Below are positions 8,460-17,307 of a stretch of 64,000 bases of DNA, in pieces. Position numbers and translations under genes: made by a program. Numbering within the stretch: the first letter of the stretch is position 1; every line of letters begins with the position of its first letter. The notes under the pieces were generated by a model. The model made no database searches. It was not told the origin of the DNA and saw nothing but the letters and a program-made list of their open reading frames with translations. Origin of the DNA: Candidatus Dechloromonas phosphorivorans (GTDB taxonomy: Bacteria; Pseudomonadota; Gammaproteobacteria; Burkholderiales; Rhodocyclaceae); the NCBI GenBank assembly GCA_016709495.1, contig JADJMS010000047.1, positions 310,001 through 374,000 on the forward strand. The letters run 5' to 3'.

Positions 8460-9503
8460 GATCAAAACTCCACTGTTGATTTCGTAATACTCAAAGAAAA
8501 AATCCGTCAGGCCGCAGGGAAATTAGGCTTTGCCGCCATCGGCGTGGCCAGCGCCGAAACCGGCCAGGCCAGCGATGAACTGAAATTATGGCTGGCAGCT
8601 GGATATCACGGCGAGATGGATTATATGGCGCGCCATGCAGAGTTACGCGCCAACCCCGCCAATTTGCACCCCGGCACACTCCGCGTCATATCTGTTGCGG
8701 TCGACTACCTGCCGCACCAAAAAATTGTTAACGACTCTGCGCAAGCGGCGATTTCGCGTTATGCCCAAGGTCGTGATTACCACAAGCTAATCCGCAATCG
8801 ATTGCAAAAATTGGCCGATGAAGTGACAGCAATCATCGGCCCGTTCGGCTACCGGGTTTTCTCCGACTCAGCCCCTGTGATGGAGGTCCATTTTGCCAGC
8901 CAGGCCGGCTTGGGCTGGCGCGGAAAACATACGTTGCTGCTTGCACAACAAGGATCGTGGCGATTTCTCGGTGAAATCTATTGCGACCTGCCTTTGCCAC
9001 CCGATCAGCCAGCGGAAGCGCACTGCGGCACCTGCACCGCCTGCCTGGACGCCTGCCCGACTCGGGCAATCATTGCGCCCTATCAGGTTGATGCCCGGCG
9101 CTGTATTTCTTACCTGACCATCGAACTGGCCGGCGCCATTCCGGAAGAATTTCGCCCACTAATCGGCAACCGTATCTACGGTTGTGACGATTGCCAACTA
9201 TGCTGCCCGTGGAATCGCTTTGCTCAACTTGGCGATCCCGCGTTCGCGCCACGTCATGGGCTGGACTCGGCCCAACTGATTGATCTGTTTGCCTGGACAG
9301 AAGCCGAATTCGATGATCGACTGGCCGGCAATCCGATTCGCCGCATTGGCCATGAGCGGTGGTTGAGAAACATTGCTGTGGCACTAGGTAATACCACACC
9401 CAACAAAGAGTCGACTAAAGCCTTGCAAGAACATCTGAACCACCCCTCGCCCATTGTGCGCGAACACGTTTTATGGGCCTTGGCGCAGCAATCAAACAAA
9501 TAG
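8454..9503 (+). CDS. queG: Epoxyqueuosine reductase
   Basis: Cobalamin and [4Fe-4S] enzyme that reduces epoxyqueuosine to queuosine in the wobble base of GUN-anticodon tRNAs. Two ferredoxin-like cysteine clusters are visible, CGTCTACLDACPTRAI and CDDCQLCCPWNR, plus the N-terminal family region LAAGYHGEMDYMARH. The length of 349 residues is usual. The ATG at 8454 is chosen; the frame is open back to a TTG at 8421 inside tsaE. queG is next to tsaE in many proteobacteria, so two tRNA-modification genes diverge here. Confidence 0.96.
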   Translation: MHDQNSTVDFVILKEKIRQAAGKLGFAAIGVASAETGQASDELKLWLAAGYHGEMDYMARHAELRANPANLHPGTLRVISVAVDYLPHQKIVNDSAQAAISRYAQGRDYHKLIRNRLQKLADEVTAIIGPFGYRVFSDSAPVMEVHFASQAGLGWRGKHTLLLAQQGSWRFLGEIYCDLPLPPDQPAEAHCGTCTACLDACPTRAIIAPYQVDARRCISYLTIELAGAIPEEFRPLIGNRIYGCDDCQLCCPWNRFAQLGDPAFAPRHGLDSAQLIDLFAWTEAEFDDRLAGNPIRRIGHERWLRNIAVALGNTTPNKESTKALQEHLNHPSPIVREHVLWALAQQSNK

Positions 9504-9572
9504 ACGCACTTGTCATTGCAGGAGTGGAATACAGACTGTTATGCTTGGACACAATTTGTCGACCAAGCAATT

Positions 9573-10850
9573 ATGTGGAAAAAACCTGAAAAACCCATTG
9601 CCATAGACCCAGCACAAGTTGCACTAGGCCTTTACGTCTGGCTCGACATGCCATGGGACGATCATCCGTTTATCTACAACCGTTTCAAAATCAGCGACGC
9701 CAAGCAAATTACCTCACTGCGCGCAATCAAATCCAAGGGCAAGCTTTACTACTATCCGGAAAAGAGTTCAGCTGAGCCTCTAGCACTCTCCAATGCTTCT
9801 GAAATGGAAGCCCTTCCCCCTGCAGATCCGCTCCAGGAAGCCGCGATCAATATAGAAATTGATCGCTGCAACGCTGAAAAACACACCCGTTTGCGCCAGC
9901 AGAAAGACGCCGCCGCTCGTGCCGACCGCGCCTGGGAACAAGCCGCCCGCATCACTCGCGAGGCGATGATAGGTATGACACGCAGCCCCAAACAGGCAGG
10001 GGCACAGTTGGCTGAATTGTCAAAGAACACGGCCAGCATGATCACCCAGGGACAGGAGGTTTTACTCCACCTGCTCGGTGACAAGGAAGGCGAGGGACCG
10101 CAGTTTCACGCCCTGAATGTAATGACACTGGCCATGCTGCTCGGCAAGGTGGCCGGGCTGAACGAAGCACAGTTGGCCGAACTTGCCATGGGCACCTTGG
10201 CGCACGACATTGGCAAGGCCAGGGTTCCTGCTCACATTCTCAAGGCAAAGACCCGGGCCAAACACGAAGAAGAATTTTATCGCCAGCATGGCAATTACGG
10301 TCTTGAAATGGCAAGGATTTCCGACGCTTTTGGGCCGACTGCACTTTCGATCATAGCTGACCATCATGAGTACATGGATGGCAGTGGCTGGCCGACTGGC
10401 AAAACCAATCCAGGTCCCGCCGCCCGCATTGTGGCGTTGGTCGACCGCTACGACCGCCTGTGCTCACCAGAGTCGCACGAACGCGATGCGTTGATGCCGG
10501 CTGAAGCATTAGCGCGAATGTATCGTGTTGAAGCAGCGCGTTTTGATACACGTCTGCTCAGCATGCTGATCAAGCTACTCGGTGTATATCCACCGGGAAC
10601 ACTGGTCAAACTGAATGACGAATCCCTCGGCTTGGTGGTATCGCCTGGCAAGGAAAGCCTGAAGCCAACCATCCTGATCTATAGCCCGGAAGTCGACAAA
10701 CGAGATGCACCTACCGTCAGCCTGAGTCAGGTTGAGGGGCTCAAGATTGATGAAGCGCTACGTCCTTCGAGCATTCCTCCCGACGTACTGCAATGGCTCA
10801 ACCCACGGCAACGTCTCTCCTACTTTTTCTCCACTGACAAGAGCGCGTAA
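9573..10850 (+). CDS. HD-GYP domain c-di-GMP phosphodiesterase with DUF3391
   Basis: Probably hydrolyses c-di-GMP. The N-terminal DUF3391 region (VALGLYVWLDMPWDDHPF) is followed by a predicted coiled linker and an HD-GYP domain: an early metal ligand in HALNVMTLAMLLG, the HD pair in LAHDIGKARVP, then HGNYGLEM, and HHEYMDGSGWP, where the family normally has GYP. DRYDRL also fits. The ATG at 9573 (MWKKPEKP) puts DUF3391 at the N-terminus as expected; the frame extends to a TTG at 9510. No membrane segment or receiver domain is seen. With the GGDEF gene about 3 kb upstream it may form part of local c-di-GMP control (inference). Confidence 0.9.
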   Translation: MWKKPEKPIAIDPAQVALGLYVWLDMPWDDHPFIYNRFKISDAKQITSLRAIKSKGKLYYYPEKSSAEPLALSNASEMEALPPADPLQEAAINIEIDRCNAEKHTRLRQQKDAAARADRAWEQAARITREAMIGMTRSPKQAGAQLAELSKNTASMITQGQEVLLHLLGDKEGEGPQFHALNVMTLAMLLGKVAGLNEAQLAELAMGTLAHDIGKARVPAHILKAKTRAKHEEEFYRQHGNYGLEMARISDAFGPTALSIIADHHEYMDGSGWPTGKTNPGPAARIVALVDRYDRLCSPESHERDALMPAEALARMYRVEAARFDTRLLSMLIKLLGVYPPGTLVKLNDESLGLVVSPGKESLKPTILIYSPEVDKRDAPTVSLSQVEGLKIDEALRPSSIPPDVLQWLNPRQRLSYFFSTDKSA

Positions 10851-10860
10851 AAAAGTGCTT

Positions 10861-11046
10861 TTACCTTGCGGCGCCCGACGGGGTGGCTGTAATAGTTTCA
10901 GGCAAAGCGGCGTGCTGACGGATCTGCCAGCCAGCCAAGCCACCAAGCAAGGAAGCGGTGGCAACCAGGGCAAGAATGATGATGCCGACTTTGGGGCTTT
11001 CCACGCTCAACCCTGCGCCATTGGCCTTGAAGGGAGGGAACACCAT
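10861..11046 (-). CDS. Small single-pass membrane protein, hypothetical
   Basis: A short frame of about 61 residues from ATG 11046, or 46-49 residues from TTG/GTG at 11010/11004. It contains one clear membrane segment (VGIIILALVATASLLGGLAG) and a short basic/polar tail. It overlaps the end of the sulfurtransferase gene by 40 bases with the long start, or would be coupled to its stop codon with the short one. I do not recognise the family and propose no function. The hydrophobic helix and tight coupling make it more likely real than a shadow frame. Confidence 0.45.
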   Translation of the reverse strand: MVFPPFKANGAGLSVESPKVGIIILALVATASLLGGLAGWQIRQHAALPETITATPSGAAR

Positions 11047-11849
11047 TCGCTCCACGAGCCTGCATAAAGCCGGGAACCCAGCAAACCGGCAACCTCCATG
11101 GCCAAGACATTGTGACAGGCTGAAACGCCCGAACCACAGTAATGCACGACCTGTTCAGCGCTTCGTCCAGCCAGTGCAGCCAGCCATTCTGTACGCAATT
11201 GCTCGGCCGGCTTGAAACAACCATTTTCCTGCAAATTTTCGCGGAAAAACCGGTTGACCGCACCAGGCACTCGCCCTCCGATCGGATCTATGGATTCATT
11301 CTCGCCACGGTAACGATCAGGACTCCGCGCATCAACTAGAAAAATACGGGAGGTTGCGAGGAAATTTTGTACGTAATTCGCATCAACCAACGAATCACGA
11401 ACATTTGCCACAAAATTGGCTGCACGCGGAACGGGAAGATCCTGCGTCAGCGCACCACCTATTGCCAGCCAGGCTTGCAAACCACCATCCAGTACCGCGA
11501 CCTGATCGTGCCCCATCCAGCGCAATAACCACCACAGGCGGCCGGCAATCATGCCTTGCGCGTCGTCATAGACGACAACCTGAGTTTTGCTGTCGATACC
11601 AATTTCGCCAAAACGAGCCGCCAATTTGTCGGCTGACGGCAAGGGATGGCGACCGTTTGTACCATTCATTGCCCCCGAAAGATCACAATCGCAATGCAAA
11701 AAGTGAGCGCCGGGAATATGGCCGGCAGCGTAGACGCGTTCGCCATAGGCTGTGTCGGCCAGCTGATGCCGGACATCGACAATCAGCCAGTCCGGTTCAT
11801 CCAGAAGCGCAGCTAGTGTTGCCGTATCAACCAGCGTCGTAAAATTCAT
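11007..11849 (-). CDS. sseA: Rhodanese-type sulfurtransferase (thiosulfate / 3-mercaptopyruvate)
   Basis: Two-domain rhodanese of 280 residues. The N-terminal domain is the inactive copy (LIVDVRHQLAD...AAGHIPGAHFLHCD), and the C-terminal domain has the persulfide cysteine in HYCGSGVSACHN. A CGSGV[ST]A loop is closer to mercaptopyruvate sulfurtransferases than to classical thiosulfate rhodaneses, so the symbol is used loosely. It is cytoplasmic with no signal peptide. Its start overlaps the stop of the SpoIIAA-like gene as ATGA, so the two are an operon. Confidence 0.9.
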   Translation of the reverse strand: MNFTTLVDTATLAALLDEPDWLIVDVRHQLADTAYGERVYAAGHIPGAHFLHCDCDLSGAMNGTNGRHPLPSADKLAARFGEIGIDSKTQVVVYDDAQGMIAGRLWWLLRWMGHDQVAVLDGGLQAWLAIGGALTQDLPVPRAANFVANVRDSLVDANYVQNFLATSRIFLVDARSPDRYRGENESIDPIGGRVPGAVNRFFRENLQENGCFKPAEQLRTEWLAALAGRSAEQVVHYCGSGVSACHNVLAMEVAGLLGSRLYAGSWSEWCSLPSRPMAQG

Positions 11850-12196
11850 GCCTCTGATTCCAGCCAGCCCTTCGCCTCATCGGCGTTATCGAAGACCTCG
11901 ACATCCGCATTGACGAAGGTTTGTGACAGCCATGCACTCCAAGTCACCCACTGGCTGTCAGTGACCACTGCCACGCGCTTGAAATCATTGGCATGAGCAC
12001 GCGAGAACTTGACCTCCTCCCAAGCGACATCGAGCGTCAGATCAGCCATTTGGGTCATGTCGAAATACAGATCGACCGGCCCTTCAAACTTGATCTTGAA
12101 ATTGACGACCTCTTCAAATTCCTTGTAGTCAGCCAAAGTGAATTCGCCGAACACGGAAACACTGATACGACTGGCTTGATGGTCGATAACGATCAT
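11846..12196 (-). CDS. SpoIIAA-like STAS/SEC14-fold protein
   Basis: A 116-residue protein of the SpoIIAA-like family (Pfam DUF3478 type). It shows the pattern typical of that family: an N-terminal strand pair (ISVSVFGEFTLADYKEFEE), a conserved LYFDMTQMADLTLD strand-helix, then RVAVVTDSQWVTWSAWLS and a C-terminal helix. Relatives have been studied structurally as SEC14/CRAL-TRIO-like folds of uncertain function, so I give no substrate. It is the first gene of an operon with the sulfurtransferase. Confidence 0.85.
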   Translation of the reverse strand: MIVIDHQASRISVSVFGEFTLADYKEFEEVVNFKIKFEGPVDLYFDMTQMADLTLDVAWEEVKFSRAHANDFKRVAVVTDSQWVTWSAWLSQTFVNADVEVFDNADEAKGWLESEA

Positions 12197-12225
12197 GATT
12201 TGACTCCGTTGTTGTTTGTTTGAGT

Positions 12226-13077
12226 TTAATCCTGTTCAACCGGACTGGCGCGGGAAAAGTGCGTTGCGGCAACGCCAGAGAGAATGATCAGACCAATCGC
12301 AAGCCACGCCGAAGCATCTAGTAACTCGCCCCAAAACAAGGCGCCGAACAGGCTGGAAAATATGACCGTGCTATAGGCCAGCGCCGCCGACATCATGGTT
12401 CTGCCGCGCGTATAGGCACGCGTCATGGCCAGTTGGGCCACCGTTGCAAAGCTGGCAACCCCTAATAAAAGTAGCCCACTGTTGAGGTCGACCGTATGCA
12501 GTTCGCTGAAAATCAGCCAAATCCCGGCGCAGACTGACGAAACGAGCGAAAAATAGAATACTGTCCGCGTTTCCGGCTCGCCCCTGGCGCCCAGTTCGCG
12601 GACACTGAAATAAGCCATCCCGGCCAGCACACCAGAGCCGAGACCGATCAATCCACCGATCAACTGATCAGCATGCAGCGTCGGTCTGAGCAGAAGTACC
12701 ACACCAACCAAGCCCACCACCAATGCGCCCAGAATACCTACCCGCATGCGCATGCCGGCCAGCGCCAGATAAATCGCCAGGAAAATGGCCGAGGTGTAAT
12801 TCAGCGTGACTGCGGTGGCCAGTGGCAACAAGGTTATCGCGTAGAAATAGGCAAACAACGCGGAAAAACCGACCGCACCTCGACTGATCTGCCAGCGCCA
12901 GTGAGACGTCACCAGCGACACACCGCGCAGCCGCACCAAACCATACATCAGGATTAGTGAAATGAAACTGCGGTAAAAGGTAATTTCTACCGCCGAATGC
13001 GTCACAGCAGCATATTTGACGCAGACGCCCATGCAGGCGAAGAGAAAGCTGGCGACCAGCATCCACAGGGATTGCAT
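12226..13077 (-). CDS. EamA/DMT-superfamily transporter
   Basis: A 283-residue inner-membrane protein with about ten hydrophobic segments arranged as two EamA repeats (first from LVASFLFACMGVCVKY, second from LIGLGSGVLAGMAYF). The family exports or imports small metabolites; the substrate cannot be read from sequence. Its neighbour upstream is the Rieske oxygenase gene (11-base gap), and the two could be co-transcribed. Confidence 0.9.
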   Translation of the reverse strand: MQSLWMLVASFLFACMGVCVKYAAVTHSAVEITFYRSFISLILMYGLVRLRGVSLVTSHWRWQISRGAVGFSALFAYFYAITLLPLATAVTLNYTSAIFLAIYLALAGMRMRVGILGALVVGLVGVVLLLRPTLHADQLIGGLIGLGSGVLAGMAYFSVRELGARGEPETRTVFYFSLVSSVCAGIWLIFSELHTVDLNSGLLLLGVASFATVAQLAMTRAYTRGRTMMSAALAYSTVIFSSLFGALFWGELLDASAWLAIGLIILSGVAATHFSRASPVEQD

Positions 13078-13088
13078 TCAGAGAAGGC

Positions 13089-14201
13089 TCAAAGGTGGCC
13101 TTGCATAACTCGCCGATAAAACTCATGAAAATGCTGCATGCCATCTTCCATCGGGCTTTGGTAAGGCCCAACCTCATTGCGCCCTTCCTTCATCAGCGCA
13201 TAACGACCGCGATCCATGCGCTCGCCGATATCGTCGTCCTCAATGGCGGTCTCCATGTAGGCGGCGCGTTCTGCCTCAATGAAATCGCGCTCGAAATCGA
13301 CAATTTCCTCAGGGTAATAGAACTCGACGACATTCAACGTCTTGTTCACACTCTGCGGAATTAGCGTAGAAACAACCAGCACGTGCGGGTACCACTCGAC
13401 CATGATGTTCGGAAAATAAGTCAGCCATATAGCGCCATGCTCTGGGGTTTTACCCTCGTTACCGTAAATGTCGCGCACCGCCTTCTGCCAGCGCTCATAG
13501 GCCTTGGAACCGGATTTCTGAAGCGGGGTAATGCCAACGCGCTGCACGGAATACCAGTCATCAAACTGCCAGGTCAGATCATCGCAAGTGACGAAATTAC
13601 CCAGCCCTGGATGGTAGGGCGCAACGTGATAGTCCTCCAGATAAACTTCGATAAAGGTCTTCCAGTTGTAATTGCACTCGTGCATCTCGACGTGATCGAG
13701 TTTGTAGCCGGTGAAATCAAGTTCCGGTGCCACCTTCATGCCGGCTAGGTCGGCATTGGCAGAACGCGGCCCCTTGAACAGCAGGCCGTTCCAGTTCTCC
13801 AGCTTGGCTTTGTTCAAATTGAGACAAGGATTTTGCGGGAAATGTGGCGCGCCAATCAACAGACCGCCGGTATCGTACGTCCAGCGATGTATCGGGCAAA
13901 CAATATTCCCCTGCAACCTGCCCGACCCTTGCAACATGATGGCCTGACGGTGACGGCAGACGTTGGACATTTGCCACAGCCCATCATTTCCGCCGTTCAA
14001 AAGCAGTTGACCGTGATCTTTCCATTCCAGCGAACGATAATCGCCCGCTTCAGGCACCATCAAATGGTGACCAACATAGCCAGCACCGGCATCGAAGAGC
14101 AGTTTTTTCTCCAGCTCAAAAACTTTTTCATCGAAATACCAGTCCACCGGCAGTTGCGAAACTGCGGGGGCCAAACGGGACAAATTAGCCACGTCGGACA
14201 T
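13089..14201 (-). CDS. Rieske ring-hydroxylating-type oxygenase, alpha subunit
   Basis: A 370-residue Rieske non-haem iron oxygenase. The Rieske [2Fe-2S] ligands are in CRHRQAIML and CPIHRWTYD, about residues 90-115. The mononuclear iron site is in EVYLEDYHVAPYHPG with the two histidines of the 2-His-1-carboxylate triad. The start ATG at 14201 has GGAGG upstream (GGAGGCCTGGA). No reductase, ferredoxin or beta subunit gene is adjacent, so electron supply must come from elsewhere. It diverges from the isoprenoid genes ispA and dxs, which may hint at an isoprenoid-linked substrate, but that is only inference; choline or aromatic substrates are not excluded. Confidence 0.88.
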   Translation of the reverse strand: MSDVANLSRLAPAVSQLPVDWYFDEKVFELEKKLLFDAGAGYVGHHLMVPEAGDYRSLEWKDHGQLLLNGGNDGLWQMSNVCRHRQAIMLQGSGRLQGNIVCPIHRWTYDTGGLLIGAPHFPQNPCLNLNKAKLENWNGLLFKGPRSANADLAGMKVAPELDFTGYKLDHVEMHECNYNWKTFIEVYLEDYHVAPYHPGLGNFVTCDDLTWQFDDWYSVQRVGITPLQKSGSKAYERWQKAVRDIYGNEGKTPEHGAIWLTYFPNIMVEWYPHVLVVSTLIPQSVNKTLNVVEFYYPEEIVDFERDFIEAERAAYMETAIEDDDIGERMDRGRYALMKEGRNEVGPYQSPMEDGMQHFHEFYRRVMQGHL

Positions 14202-14249
14202 TCCAGGCCTCCAGCGCGTTAAAACGGAGCATTTTACCCTCTCTCCAAT

Positions 14250-14279
14250 TTGACCTGAAGCCCCTAAATGGAGTATTTT
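14250..14279 (+). promoter_or_regulatory. Candidate sigma70 promoter of xseB-ispA-dxs-folE2
   Basis: TTGACC at 14250-14255 and TATTTT at 14274-14279 with an 18-base spacer, 26 bases before the xseB ATG. A weaker divergent candidate for the Rieske gene (TTCAGG, 17 bases, TAAAAT at 14236-14231) shares this gap. Confidence 0.5.
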
Positions 14280-14305
14280 CGCTGGTTTCCCGAGACTCAC
14301 CTGAC

Positions 14306-14539
14306 ATGGTTCAATCCTCCATCGCCGACATGAAATTCGAGACGGCGCTCGCCGAGCTCGAAGCCATCGTTCAAAGCATGGAAGGCGGCAAGCTCGAACT
14401 CGAAGCATCGATAGCTACCTACCGGCGCGGCATGGCGCTGATGAAACATTGCCAGCAACAGCTTAGCGATGCAGAACAGCAAGTTCGCATCCTTGAAGGC
14501 GGAGAATTTAAAGATTTCAACCCGGCTGAAGCACGATGA
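14306..14539 (+). CDS. xseB: Exodeoxyribonuclease VII small subunit
   Basis: A 77-residue helical protein (FETALAELEAIVQSMEGGKL, then LSDAEQQVRILEG) matching XseB, the small subunit that binds several-fold to XseA to form the single-strand-specific exonuclease VII. It overlaps ispA by ATGA at 14536-14539. xseB-ispA-dxs is a widely conserved order in proteobacteria. xseA is not in the window. Confidence 0.96.
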   Translation: MVQSSIADMKFETALAELEAIVQSMEGGKLELEASIATYRRGMALMKHCQQQLSDAEQQVRILEGGEFKDFNPAEAR

Positions 14540-15429
14540 ACTCCCCTTCATTTTCTGAATGGATGGGCGCCACGCAAACACGCGTCGAAGCTGCGCTAGC
14601 CCAGCATGCGCCAAGCAACGATTGCATTCCTGCCCGCCTGCATGAAGCCATGCGCTATGCCACACTAGGCGGCGGCAAACGCATTCGTCCCTTGCTCACC
14701 TTTGCTGCCGGCGAACTGACTGGTGCCAAGCAAACCACACTGGACACAGTGGCTTGCGCCGTAGAAATGATCCATACCTACTCGCTAGTGCATGATGACC
14801 TGCCTTGCATGGATGATGACGTGCTGCGTCGTGGGCGCCCTACCTGCCACATTGAGTTTGATGAACCAACCGCCTTATTGGTTGGTGACAGCCTGCAAAC
14901 ACTGGCCTTTGAGTTATTGGCCAGTCAAACCCAGTCAAATCCAGCGAATCAGCTTGAAATGATCTCCCTGCTGGCCCATGCCAGCGGTTCTCGCGGCATG
15001 GCGGGCGGCCAGGCTATTGATCTTGCTTCGGTAGGCAAAGCATTAAATCAGACAGAGCTTGAGTTGATGCATGCGTTGAAAACCGGCGCTCTGATTCGCG
15101 CCGCCGTTTTACTTGGTGCCCTTGCCGGGAATGCACTGACCAAAGAAGAACGTCAGAGCCTCGACCGCTTTGCCAAACGTGCCGGCCTGCTCTTTCAGGT
15201 CATCGACGATATACTCGACTGTACTGCGAGTACGGCCACCCTTGGCAAAACCGCCGGCAAAGATGAAGCAGCGGATAAACCTACGTATGTCAGCTTGCTT
15301 GGACTGGATGCTGCGCGCATCTACGCTGACGAACTGCGCAGTGAAGCACTCGCAGCCCTCGCTATTTTTGGTGAGCGCGCCACACGGCTGACCCAGTTAG
15401 CCGATTTCATCTGCCATCGGCAATTCTAA
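14536..15429 (+). CDS. ispA: Farnesyl diphosphate synthase (polyprenyl synthetase)
   Basis: Condenses DMAPP/GPP with IPP to make farnesyl diphosphate, the precursor of undecaprenyl, quinone and hopanoid chains. A 297-residue all-alpha prenyltransferase with the first aspartate-rich motif DDLPCMDDDVLRRG, the GGQAIDL motif and the second aspartate-rich motif DDILDCTAS. It is translationally coupled to xseB and contiguous with dxs. Confidence 0.97.
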   Translation: MNSPSFSEWMGATQTRVEAALAQHAPSNDCIPARLHEAMRYATLGGGKRIRPLLTFAAGELTGAKQTTLDTVACAVEMIHTYSLVHDDLPCMDDDVLRRGRPTCHIEFDEPTALLVGDSLQTLAFELLASQTQSNPANQLEMISLLAHASGSRGMAGGQAIDLASVGKALNQTELELMHALKTGALIRAAVLLGALAGNALTKEERQSLDRFAKRAGLLFQVIDDILDCTASTATLGKTAGKDEAADKPTYVSLLGLDAARIYADELRSEALAALAIFGERATRLTQLADFICHRQF

Positions 15430-17289
15430 ATGAGTGCATTCAAATTGCTTGACGCCATCAATAGCCCAGCCGACCTGCGTCGTCTGGAACGCAAGCAACT
15501 GCCACAACTGGTCAGCGAATTGCGCGCCTTCCTGATTGAGTCGGTATCGCAAACCGGCGGTCATCTGTCCTCCAATCTCGGCACCATAGAACTGACCATC
15601 GCCCTGCACGCCGTCTTCAATACCCCGGAAGACCGGCTGGTCTGGGATGTGGGCCATCAATGTTATGCCCACAAAATACTGACAGGCCGCCGTGAAGGCA
15701 TGAAGCGCCTGCGCATGCATGGCGGCTTGTCCGGTTTTCCCAAGCGCTCAGAAAGTCCCTACGACACCTTCGGAGTCGGCCACTCATCAACCTCGATCTC
15801 CGCCGCCCTAGGCATGGCGCTGGCCGCCAAACACAAGGGTGAAGATCGCAAATCGGTAGCCATCATTGGCGATGGCGCCATGTCCGCCGGCATGGCCTTC
15901 GAAGCATTGAACAATGCCGGCGTAGCCGATGCTGACATGCTGGTCATTCTCAACGACAACGAGATGTCGATCTCACCACCCGTCGGTGCGCTGAACAATA
16001 TTTTGACCCGCCTGATGTCCGGTAAGACATTCCATGTCGCCCGCGAAGCCGGTCGCCACATGCTCGAATTTGCCCCACCTTTACTTGAACTGGCACGGCG
16101 TGCCGAAGAGCACGTCAAGGGCATGATTGCTCCCGGCACTTTGTTCGAGGAGTTCGGCTTCCATTATTACGGGCCCATTGATGGTCACGATCTTGAAGCC
16201 CTGATCCCGACACTGGAAAACCTGAAAAACCTCAAGGGTCCCAAGTTTCTGCATGTCATCACCAAAAAAGGCCAAGGTTACAAACTGGCTGAAGCGGACC
16301 CTATCCTTTATCACGGCGTCGCCAAATTTGCGCCAGATGAAGGTATCAAATCTGCCAAAGGCCCGGGCAAGCTGACTTATACACAAGTTTTTGGCGATTG
16401 GTTATGCGACATGGCCAAGGCCGACCCCCGCCTGATCGGCATCACCCCGGCCATGCGTGAAGGCTCCGGCATGGTGCGCTTTTCAGCAGAACACGCTGAC
16501 CGCTATTTCGATGTCGGCATCGCCGAGCAACATGCCGTCACCTTCGCCGCCGGTCTGGCCTGTGAAGGCCTGAAGCCGGTCGTTGCAATTTATTCAACCT
16601 TCCTGCAGCGCGCCTACGACCAGTTGGTACACGACGTTGCACTGCAAAACTTACCGGTCATTTTCGCGGTTGACCGTGGCGGATTGGTTGGCGCCGATGG
16701 CCCAACACATCACGGTACCTTTGACCTTTCCTTTGTCACCTGCATCCCGAATATGGTGGTCATGGCCCCGGCGGACGAAGCTGAGTGCCGGCAGATGCTG
16801 TCGACCGCCTATGCACTGGATTGCCCAAGCATGGTCCGCTACCCACGCGGCGGCGGCGCCGGCAGCACTCCATCGACGCAGCTGGACACATTGCCTGTTG
16901 GCAGGGGCGAAATTCGCCGTACGGGTCAGCGGGTTGCCTTGCTTGCTTTTGGTAGCCTGGTGACAGCGGCCGTCGCTGCGGGTGATGAACTGGATGCCAC
17001 CGTCGTCAATATGCGCTTCGTCAAACCACTCGATGTTCAATTGATTCTCGAACTGGCAGGGAACCATTCCTTGCTAGTGAGCATCGAAGAGAACGCTGTG
17101 ATTGGAGGTGCTGGCTCGGAAATTGAGCGGGTGTTGGCTGAAAATGGGCTGACAGTTCCGTTTATACGCCTTGGCCTGCCCGACCGCTTCATTGACCACG
17201 GCGAACAGAATCAATTGCTGGCTGAACTTGGCCTCGACAAAAACGGCATTGTGCAAGCCGTTCGCACCCACAACAGTAACCAAAAATAA
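15430..17289 (+). CDS. dxs: 1-deoxy-D-xylulose-5-phosphate synthase
   Basis: Thiamine-diphosphate enzyme that joins pyruvate and glyceraldehyde 3-phosphate in the first step of the MEP pathway. 619 residues, full length. Seen in order: GHQCYAHKILTGRR with the active-site histidine, the ThDP-binding GDGAMSAGMAFEALNNAG, the transketolase pyrimidine domain with DVGIAEQHAVTFAAG, and the C-terminal transketolase domain. It begins with the base after the ispA stop codon. Confidence 0.98.
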   Translation: MSAFKLLDAINSPADLRRLERKQLPQLVSELRAFLIESVSQTGGHLSSNLGTIELTIALHAVFNTPEDRLVWDVGHQCYAHKILTGRREGMKRLRMHGGLSGFPKRSESPYDTFGVGHSSTSISAALGMALAAKHKGEDRKSVAIIGDGAMSAGMAFEALNNAGVADADMLVILNDNEMSISPPVGALNNILTRLMSGKTFHVAREAGRHMLEFAPPLLELARRAEEHVKGMIAPGTLFEEFGFHYYGPIDGHDLEALIPTLENLKNLKGPKFLHVITKKGQGYKLAEADPILYHGVAKFAPDEGIKSAKGPGKLTYTQVFGDWLCDMAKADPRLIGITPAMREGSGMVRFSAEHADRYFDVGIAEQHAVTFAAGLACEGLKPVVAIYSTFLQRAYDQLVHDVALQNLPVIFAVDRGGLVGADGPTHHGTFDLSFVTCIPNMVVMAPADEAECRQMLSTAYALDCPSMVRYPRGGGAGSTPSTQLDTLPVGRGEIRRTGQRVALLAFGSLVTAAVAAGDELDATVVNMRFVKPLDVQLILELAGNHSLLVSIEENAVIGGAGSEIERVLAENGLTVPFIRLGLPDRFIDHGEQNQLLAELGLDKNGIVQAVRTHNSNQK

Positions 17290-17307
17290 TTTATTAAAGA
17301 ACAGCTA

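Noticed and set aside
12668..13177. A 169-residue minus-strand frame overlapping the EamA gene
   Set aside because: It is a frame shadow of the EamA transporter and the 3' end of the Rieske gene; its composition is unlike a membrane or soluble protein.
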